Shown: one piece after another, positions 1 to 5,108 of the stretch
Layout: each line of letters opens with the position of its first letter
Position numbering within the stretch: the first letter of the stretch is position 1
DNA from: an uncultured Litorilinea sp.
GTDB lineage: Bacteria; Chloroflexota; Anaerolineae; Caldilineales; Caldilineaceae
Direction: 5' to 3'
Assembly: GCA_946885925.1 (NCBI GenBank)
Contig: CAMPHP010000170.1
Location: 1-6,731 of the forward strand
DNA: 6,731 bases
Notes under the pieces: generated by a model
Seen by the model: the letters and a program-made list of their open reading frames with translations, nothing else
Database searches by the model: none
What the model was told of the DNA's origin: nothing
Translations under genes and position numbers: made by a program

Positions 1-2
1 CC

Positions 3-1424
3 CTTATTCTAGCCATACTCCTTTACGCTCTAGTCCGGCATAAATGGAGCATCCATCATGCGACGCAATCCATCCGCTCATCACTGACAAGGCAGGGACT
101 ATGGCTAGCTGGTTGGTTTTCATTGGCTGTAGGGCTGGTAGCCTGGTGGATGCTGCCATTGCTTGTGCGTTATTCACCCTATGCCGCAGCGATGGCACGC
201 GCCACACCGGACCAGGTCGTGAGTTGGTTTGACGCAAGCACTGTTGAATGGTTGTGGTTGGCGGCGCTGATGGCACTGCTGCTGTTAGCTCAGCGGAACC
301 CACAAGTAGAGGCTACGGTTGCCGTTCTAGCATTGCTACTTCAGCTCATCGTGCTAGGCATTCTGTTCAATGACCGAGTGCTCGTCAAGCACTTTCAGAT
401 AACCGCCTTCGATTCAGTTCGGTTTTTCGCAGAATATTACCTTGCACTCATCTTCTTGGTCGGTTGTGCCGTGGGCGCGGCCACCTCCCATTTCCTATGG
501 CGCATGCCTTGGCTTGCACTTACCAGTTGGTTGGTTCTCATCCTCACACTAGAGCCTATCATTCCCCAAGCGTGGGACAACCTGAATAACAGCAGGCAAG
601 TGAATGAGCCCTCTGTATTGGATGGCATGCTCCAACATCCAGCCTTCCAGGGCTATTGGGAAGCGATACGCCAGGACCCGACCAGTGGCAGGGTCTTTTT
701 TGTCTCCAATTATCTCTTTTTGCCTGGAGAGGATGGCACCATTACACCCACCACTCTCCAAAGCATGACCCCATACTTAACAGGTCGCGAAATCATCGGA
801 GGGACATTCTCACATTGGTCCCCCATTGCCCGCTGGCTATGGGTGGGCGATCCACGCGCCGAACTCCTGCCTGCCCAGGTCGAGCATGGAGACAACCAGC
901 AGATCTTTGGTAAACCGTGGGAAGAAATAACCGATACCGAGCTCGTCACCAACCTCAACCGGCTCAATGCAACCATTCTCATCGTCGGAGAGAATGATAG
1001 CAAAGCGCGTGGTCGATTCGAAGCATCTCGCCATTTTTACCGTTCTTGGGCGAACGACTATTTTACCATCTATCATCTTGCCGACACACGCGGCGAATGG
1101 CTAGAGGCACAAGGGGCGACTGCCAAGTTGGTTGAACGTACAGCGCGGCGTTGGGTTATCGACATCGCCGATAGTGACCCCAACGCCACGTTATTGCTCA
1201 AAATGAGCTACTATCCCCTCTGGCGCGCACAAGTCTCTGGGCAATCTCTGCCCATCACTGCCAACGCCTATGGGCTACAACAAATCACCCTGCCCGCCGG
1301 TGGCCCTTATACGATAGAAGTTGTCTACCGCGAAGGTTGGCCCGAATGGACAGGGCTTCTGATTTCGCTGTTTTCGCTACTAGCGGCGGGATGGCTGCTT
1401 TATCCTCAACGAAAGAAGTGGTAA
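3..1424 (+). CDS. Polytopic membrane protein, YfhO/GT-C-like, C-terminal part (5' end outside window)
   Basis: The frame is open from the first bases of the window to the TAA at 1422-1424, giving 473 residues; a TTG at 123 is internal, so the true start lies upstream. Hydrophobic segments sit at about residues 1-11, 32-54, 83-96, 102-122, 141-165 and 168-187. A soluble stretch of about 260 residues follows, then a last membrane helix at about 451-467 and a basic tail ending RKKW. The soluble part ends with a pattern typical of YfhO-like and PTPS-related GT-C membrane proteins: YYPLWRAQVSG, then ITLPAG, then a VVY strand just before the last helix. Members of these families are thought to move lipid-linked sugars or modify envelope glycans, with the soluble domain outside the membrane. 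No catalytic residue can be judged because the N-terminal part, where GT-C acidic motifs lie, is missing. The gene converges on B with 21 bases between stops and no clear terminator. The coding call is secure; the family is probable only. Confidence 0.85.
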   Translation, partial: LILAILLYALVRHKWSIHHATQSIRSSLTRQGLWLAGWFSLAVGLVAWWMLPLLVRYSPYAAAMARATPDQVVSWFDASTVEWLWLAALMALLLLAQRNPQVEATVAVLALLLQLIVLGILFNDRVLVKHFQITAFDSVRFFAEYYLALIFLVGCAVGAATSHFLWRMPWLALTSWLVLILTLEPIIPQAWDNLNNSRQVNEPSVLDGMLQHPAFQGYWEAIRQDPTSGRVFFVSNYLFLPGEDGTITPTTLQSMTPYLTGREIIGGTFSHWSPIARWLWVGDPRAELLPAQVEHGDNQQIFGKPWEEITDTELVTNLNRLNATILIVGENDSKARGRFEASRHFYRSWANDYFTIYHLADTRGEWLEAQGATAKLVERTARRWVIDIADSDPNATLLLKMSYYPLWRAQVSGQSLPITANAYGLQQITLPAGGPYTIEVVYREGWPEWTGLLISLFSLLAAGWLLYPQRKKW

Positions 1425-1445
1425 ATTCGTAGGATGGATCTGCCC

Positions 1446-2639
1446 CTATAATTGCATATGTTGGGACTCTTTGGGCGGCTGATATGTCACAGCCAGGTGC
1501 GGTGTCTCCAATCGCTCGGACTGTTGCACGCGTGATGTTAGGCATGCCTCTAGCATCCCACTCACCAGCATTGTTCGCTCTACAGGAAACGGTGCAATCC
1601 CTGTCACAACCATTTCCTCGATCTTGGCGACCAAGCAAGCCGAATAGGTAACATTGGGGCCAGGTGTCAGGAAGAATTGAGTAGAAAGCGGAGTCTCTTC
1701 ACCCGCCAGTTTCGCAGCAAAGCAGAAATCCTTAATCGCGCCGTTGAGCATCAGCAACGTCGCACGCAATCCGTCGGCATACTCAATAAAATACGCAGCC
1801 GGCTTTTCTACAATGCGCTTGAGTTCACCTGTACGGATTAAATCCTGCGTACGTCCATCCGTCTCCGTCAGCCCTAAAGGCGAATCGCTGCGCGAAAGTG
1901 CAGCCTCCAGCAAGCGCCAGGACCAGCGCCCTGCATCCCCCGCTTCCCACACAGCATCGCCCTCAATCAACTGCACCGCTTTCACACCATGCTCGCCGCC
2001 CTTTCGACGCTCCACCATACACTGCATCGCTTCCAGCGCATGATAATCCATTGGGTCAGAGCCACCTACGCCGACCATCAACGCGTCCTCGATCTCTGCC
2101 CCCAACGGCACATCCACATCGGGCAGCCGCCAGGTTACAGGAAGCGATGATCCCGCCAAAAAGGGAAATCCCAGCCGGTGTGCATCCTCCACCATCTCCT
2201 GCGCTTTCGCAAAGCTGTAAGAGAGATGCTTGTCGTTATAGACAGGCACAGAGCGCCCATCTTCCTCAAAAACCTTTACGCACTCCTTAAAGAACTCATA
2301 GCGCGGGTAGAGGATTTGCCCCTTCTCATTGCGAGGATATTCTCCATGCTCGCACACAATCATCACCGCGTCTACTGCCAACTGATCCCCGCCACAGCGC
2401 AATGCCTCCGCAATGGTCGGATAGACTTCAAAACCAAACTCTCGCGCACGGTCAATACTCTGATCGTTACTCGGACGCTGGTCAACATAGAGCGATGCAA
2501 TTTCAAAGTTAGGCCGGTGCCAACGCCCGCCATGGGGATACCCCACCAACAGCCGGTCGCAGAAGTGCTGGGCATGTGAACGTAGGCGATATATCGAAGC
2601 AATAACTGCCACCCGCTTGGGTGCAGACTTGGGAGTCAT
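1446..2639 (-). CDS. Conserved protein of unknown function, paralogue B (Gfo/Idh/MocA-like N-terminus, no Gly-rich motif)
   Basis: I do not recognise a named family. The protein has 397 residues from the ATG at 2639. That start has GGAAAGG upstream and matches the N-terminus of paralogue A; the in-frame ATGs at 2666 and 2678 lack a ribosome site. The first 100 residues alternate strands and helices like a Rossmann domain: RVAVIASIY at 9-17, a helix from SHAQH at 21-25, SLYVDQ near 49-54, then TIAEAL and DAVMIVCEHG ending near residue 99. The usual GxGxxG loop is replaced by SIYRLRSH. Blocks shared with A are EHGEYP/NEKGQ (about 97-108), NDKHLS (135-140), GSSLPVTWR (163-171), DYHALE (about 198-203), PVERT (352-356) and TPHLA (379-383). 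No signal peptide or membrane helix is seen, so it is likely cytoplasmic. It lies 66 bases downstream of A on the same strand, probably in one transcript. An enzyme or sugar-derivative binding role is inference; the coding call is firm. Confidence 0.9.
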   Translation of the reverse strand: MTPKSAPKRVAVIASIYRLRSHAQHFCDRLLVGYPHGGRWHRPNFEIASLYVDQRPSNDQSIDRAREFGFEVYPTIAEALRCGGDQLAVDAVMIVCEHGEYPRNEKGQILYPRYEFFKECVKVFEEDGRSVPVYNDKHLSYSFAKAQEMVEDAHRLGFPFLAGSSLPVTWRLPDVDVPLGAEIEDALMVGVGGSDPMDYHALEAMQCMVERRKGGEHGVKAVQLIEGDAVWEAGDAGRWSWRLLEAALSRSDSPLGLTETDGRTQDLIRTGELKRIVEKPAAYFIEYADGLRATLLMLNGAIKDFCFAAKLAGEETPLSTQFFLTPGPNVTYSACLVAKIEEMVVTGIAPFPVERTMLVSGMLEACLTSRVQQSERLETPHLAVTYQPPKESQHMQL

Positions 2640-2651
2640 AGTACGTATAAA

Positions 2652-2658
2652 CCTTTCC
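2652..2658 (-). promoter_or_regulatory. Ribosome binding site that decides the start of paralogue B
   Basis: On the minus strand this reads GGAAAGG, 12 bases before the ATG at 2639. The spacing is long but the site is the only purine-rich match; the two in-frame ATGs further upstream (2666, 2678) have none. Alignment with A, which has six residues before RIAAI against eight before RVAVI here, also favours 2639. Confidence 0.5.
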
Positions 2659-2705
2659 AATCTCATGATTCGCGGCATGCATGATGGACGATTCGTGTGT
2701 AACTA

Positions 2706-3902
2706 CTAGGTGCGCCAGAAGGTCGAGGTAGTTGGCGCTGGATAGCAAACATCCGCCAAATGGGGAGTGTCAATACGAACTTGTCCCTGGAAGAGACTCT
2801 CCACCCCAGCCTCCACCAATCCACCTGTCAGCAATGTCCGTTCCACTGGATAGGGCGATTGCCCAGTCAGGAACAACTGCTCGATGTTGTTGACCAACGG
2901 CGAAAAGAAATTCGCCAATGTAGTGCGTGCAGGCGGCATGGGCAGATACATCTGTGTAGAGAAAGGTTCATTACGCCCCTTAAGCGATGCCGCAAAGTTG
3001 AAGTCCTGCACCAAACCATTGAGCAGGATCATCGTACCGCGCACCCCATCCACATGCTCATACGAATAAGCAATAGGCTCCTTCACAATTTCCTTCATCT
3101 CATCCAATGTCGGGAAGATGTCATTAAAGCCCGGACGTGAAGGGGTCAAGGTATGGCTGCGGCTCAATGCGGCCTCAAACAGCTCGCGCGACCAGACACC
3201 AGCATGGTGTGCTTCCCAGAAATTCTCACCCTTATACGCTTGCACCCAACGCACACCCCGTTCACCCCCAGGACGCCGCTCGACCATACATTGCGTGGTC
3301 TCCAGCGCATGATAATCATAGCTATCCACGCCACCATAGGCGACACACAGCGCCTCTGTCGGCTGCGCCCCCTCAGGAAACTCCACAGACGGAATACGCC
3401 AAGTAACAGGAAGCGACGAACCAGCCATCAATGCAAACCCCATGCTTTGAGCCGTATCGTACATCTCCTTGGCCCATTCCCACTTCCACGACAGATGCTT
3501 GTCATTGAAAATGGGCGCGGTCTTTCCAGTCATCCGGTAGACCGCCACAATTTGCTTGAACATCTCATAGCGCGGCCAAAGTCGCTGCCCCTTCTCATTG
3601 GCAGGATAATCGCCATGCTCGGCAATCAACAGCACGCCATCCACAGCCAAATCATCGCCACCCAGCGTGAGCGCATCGGCAATCGTGGTGTAAAGACGCA
3701 TCGTTGGAAACCTCGCGGCGCGTTCCCGGCTCAAATCATTCTCCTTAACCTGATCTACATACAGAGACACAATATCCATCTCTGGATAGTGGTGGCGGCT
3801 ATTCCATCCATATCCCTCGAGAAAGCGGTCTACAATATGTTGTGCATGGGAGAACTTGCGATACTCCGTCACAATCGCTGCAATTCTTGGCCTTTTGCTC
3901 AT
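2706..3902 (-). CDS. Conserved protein of unknown function, paralogue A (Gfo/Idh/MocA-like N-terminus, no Gly-rich motif)
   Basis: Family not recognised by name. The protein has 398 residues from the ATG at 3902, six bases after AAGGA; the ATG at 3905 is only three bases from that site and the TTG at 3906-3908 is unlikely. The N-terminal domain has a Rossmann-like order: RIAAIVTEY at 6-14, a helix from SHAQH at 18-22, SLYVDQ at 46-51, TIADAL at 73-78 and DGVLLIAEHGDYP at 88-100. It carries TEYRKFSH where a nucleotide-binding glycine loop would be. Conserved blocks follow: NEKGQ 102-106, PRYE 110-113, NDKHLS 133-138, GSSLPVTWR 161-169, DYHALE 196-201, QCMVERR 204-210, LLNG 293-296, PVERT 352-356, TPHLA 379-383. 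Acidic, His, Lys and Arg residues recur in these blocks, as in an active site. By hand alignment about 135 of 245 positions in the first 250 residues match B; the C-terminal third differs more. The gene is divergent from the amidohydrolase and likely leads an A-B operon. Cytoplasmic enzyme is the best guess; reaction unknown. Confidence 0.92.
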   Translation of the reverse strand: MSKRPRIAAIVTEYRKFSHAQHIVDRFLEGYGWNSRHHYPEMDIVSLYVDQVKENDLSRERAARFPTMRLYTTIADALTLGGDDLAVDGVLLIAEHGDYPANEKGQRLWPRYEMFKQIVAVYRMTGKTAPIFNDKHLSWKWEWAKEMYDTAQSMGFALMAGSSLPVTWRIPSVEFPEGAQPTEALCVAYGGVDSYDYHALETTQCMVERRPGGERGVRWVQAYKGENFWEAHHAGVWSRELFEAALSRSHTLTPSRPGFNDIFPTLDEMKEIVKEPIAYSYEHVDGVRGTMILLNGLVQDFNFAASLKGRNEPFSTQMYLPMPPARTTLANFFSPLVNNIEQLFLTGQSPYPVERTLLTGGLVEAGVESLFQGQVRIDTPHLADVCYPAPTTSTFWRT

Positions 3903-3908
3903 CATCAA

Positions 3909-3913
3909 TCCTT
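3909..3913 (-). promoter_or_regulatory. Ribosome binding site of paralogue A
   Basis: AAGGA on the minus strand, six bases before the ATG at 3902 and three before the ATG at 3905. Normal spacing selects the second of the two adjacent ATG codons, giving a protein beginning MSKRPRIAAI. Confidence 0.6.
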
Positions 3914-3928
3914 ACTAGCGAGTTGAAG

Positions 3929-4025
3929 TTGATAGGTTAATCAAACCAGCGGATGTGTGTACAAAACCACACCCAGCATAAAACGCTTCTATTTCTGGCG
4001 CATAGTCCCCATGCACTTGATAGGT
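3929..4025. repeat. Nine-base direct repeat TTGATAGGT, candidate regulator sites
   Basis: TTGATAGGT occurs at 3929-3937 and again at 4017-4025 in the same orientation, 88 bases apart. The first copy is followed by TAA and the second by AAC. The first copy is also half of an inverted repeat, TTGAT-N6-ATCAA (3929-3944). The first lies about 30 bases before the A start; the second ends 15 bases before the -35 box of the amidohydrolase promoter. One regulator bound at both would control both directions. An exact nine-base repeat in 224 bases is expected by chance roughly one time in ten, so this is suggestive only. Confidence 0.35.
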
Positions 4026-4040
4026 AACTTCCATAAATGC

Positions 4041-4069
4041 TTGGAGAATCCTCCCTTCCCTACTATACT
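4041..4069 (+). promoter_or_regulatory. Sigma70-type promoter for the amidohydrolase
   Basis: TTGGAG at 4041-4046 and TATACT at 4064-4069 are separated by exactly 17 bases. The -10 box matches five of six consensus positions, the -35 box three of six including the TTG core. Transcription would start near 4076, leaving a leader of about 50 bases before the ATG at 4127. The box positions are seen; activity is inferred. Confidence 0.55.
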
Positions 4070-4077
4070 AAATAGTA
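4061..4077. repeat. Inverted repeat TACTAT-N5-ATAGTA over the -10 box, possible operator
   Basis: Perfect six-base arms at 4061-4066 and 4072-4077 with a five-base centre, ACTAA. The palindrome covers the -10 box TATACT and the predicted transcription start, the usual place for a repressor site. The arms are AT-rich and short, so chance is possible. Confidence 0.4.
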
Positions 4078-4126
4078 TCCAAACATCAGCAATCCCATCC
4101 AACCTCCCACCTAGAAGAGACCACCC

Positions 4127-5107
4127 ATGATCATTGACGCACACATGCACTATGCCGACGATGACCCGGATTTCCTGGCATTGCTCGCAGAGTACGATCT
4201 CAAATTCCTCAACATCTGCTTTGTGAAGGACCCTGCCCTCGATTGGCGCGACCAAGCTGATCTCTACCGGCAGATGACCAACCAGCACCCCAATCGCTTC
4301 GCATGGTGTACCAGTTTCTACCTACCTGACTTCCCGGCATTCAGCGATCCATCCTGGCATGACCGGGCGATCGCCGGACTCAATGCCGATTTTGCCGCGG
4401 GGGCGATTGCCTGCAAAGTCTGGAAGAATGTTGGCATGGAGGTACGCAAGCCGGACGGCTCTTTCCTTATGCCCGATGATCCTATCTTCGACCCCATCTA
4501 TGAACACATAGCCGCCAGCAATCGCACCTTGCTCATGCACATTGCCGAGCCGCTCGCCTGTTGGCAGCCGCTGGATGACAAGAACCCGCATTATGGCTAT
4601 TACAGCAACAATCCCGAATGGCACATGTACAATCGCCCCGACTATCCGAGCCACCAGCAACTCATTACAGCGCGTGACAACGTAGTCGCCAAGCATCCTA
4701 ATCTGCGCGTTGTGGGTGCCCACCTCGGCAGTCTCGAATACGACGTGGATGAGGTAGCCGCTCGCTTCGACCGCTATCCCAACTTTGCAGTGGACATTTC
4801 AGCCCGCTTAATTGACCTGGTTATCCAGCCAACAGAAAAGGTACGGGACTTCTTTCTGCGCTATGCTGACCGCATTCTCTATGGCACAGATGTTGTGATG
4901 CGGGAACGGCCCTCTGCCATGTCATCAGGGGAACGCGCTGAGGCTCTTGATAAATTACGCACCAACTTCACGACCCACTTTGCCTATTTTGACGCTGGCA
5001 ATGAAGTGACTGTGCGCGACCGCACCACCAAAGGCTTAAATCTGCCCCCTGACATACTTGACCAATTCTATGTCCAGAGCGCTCGGGCCTGGTATTCCGG
5101 TCTCTAG
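4127..5107 (+). CDS. Metal-dependent amidohydrolase, Amidohydrolase_2 / COG2159 type
   Basis: The protein has 326 residues and opens directly with the first barrel strand, MIIDAHMH. It is a TIM-barrel hydrolase or decarboxylase of the amidohydrolase superfamily, cytoplasmic, with no signal peptide. Metal-site candidates are all present in order: His6 and His8 (HxH), Lys97 in CKVWK (strand 4 region; role uncertain), His138 in LLMHIAEP, His199 in VVGAHLGS and Asp255 in ILYGTDV. Between His138 and His199 lies an aromatic-rich insert (about 143-176: HYGYYSNNPEWHMY, then PDYPSH). I remember this insert from an uncharacterised subfamily in environmental bacteria; it probably forms a lid that sets substrate choice. 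The start is fixed by the HxH motif; AGAAGAGA at 4113-4120 is a weak ribosome site six bases upstream. It is divergent from A-B and stops one base short of the convergent MFS stop. Relatives act on lactones, amidohydro bonds or carboxylates (2-pyrone-4,6-dicarboxylate lactonase, ACMSD, 4-sulfomuconolactonase); the exact reaction cannot be called. Confidence 0.93.
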   Translation: MIIDAHMHYADDDPDFLALLAEYDLKFLNICFVKDPALDWRDQADLYRQMTNQHPNRFAWCTSFYLPDFPAFSDPSWHDRAIAGLNADFAAGAIACKVWKNVGMEVRKPDGSFLMPDDPIFDPIYEHIAASNRTLLMHIAEPLACWQPLDDKNPHYGYYSNNPEWHMYNRPDYPSHQQLITARDNVVAKHPNLRVVGAHLGSLEYDVDEVAARFDRYPNFAVDISARLIDLVIQPTEKVRDFFLRYADRILYGTDVVMRERPSAMSSGERAEALDKLRTNFTTHFAYFDAGNEVTVRDRTTKGLNLPPDILDQFYVQSARAWYSGL

Positions 5108-5108
5108 T

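Larger units (their letters stand above)
3903..4126. promoter_or_regulatory. Divergent control region between paralogue A and the amidohydrolase
   Basis: These 224 bases separate the start codons of two divergent genes and are the largest non-coding stretch in the window. They hold the amidohydrolase promoter (4041-4069), an inverted repeat over its -10 box, two copies of TTGATAGGT (3929 and 4017), and the ribosome site of A. A convincing -35/-10 pair for the A-B direction was not found. An open frame of 99 codons on the minus strand enters this region from inside the amidohydrolase gene, but it has no ribosome site and is treated as chance. Confidence 0.65.

Noticed and set aside
1425..1445. 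Terminator between the membrane protein and B
   Set aside because: The 21 bases between the convergent stops contain no stem-loop with a T-run in either direction.
1285..1638. Minus-strand frame of 117 codons spanning the end of the membrane protein and the end of B
   Set aside because: It overlaps two well-supported genes in other frames and lacks motifs and a ribosome site.
2676..2683. Palindrome CATGCATG in the A-B gap as an operator
   Set aside because: Eight bases only, with no matching copy near a promoter; likely chance.
3153..3926. Open frame of 257 codons on the plus strand opposite paralogue A
   Set aside because: It is fully antisense to a conserved gene with clear motifs, has no ribosome site and its protein has no recognisable pattern. 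It reflects codon bias of the opposite strand.
3936..3964. TTGTAC-N17-ATTAAC as promoter for A-B on the minus strand
   Set aside because: Only three of six consensus positions match in each box; too weak to call, though a promoter for A must lie in this region.
3989..4288. Minus-strand frame of 99 codons starting inside the amidohydrolase and running into the divergent region
   Set aside because: It would cross the promoter and first 160 bases of the amidohydrolase, has no ribosome site and shows no family resemblance.
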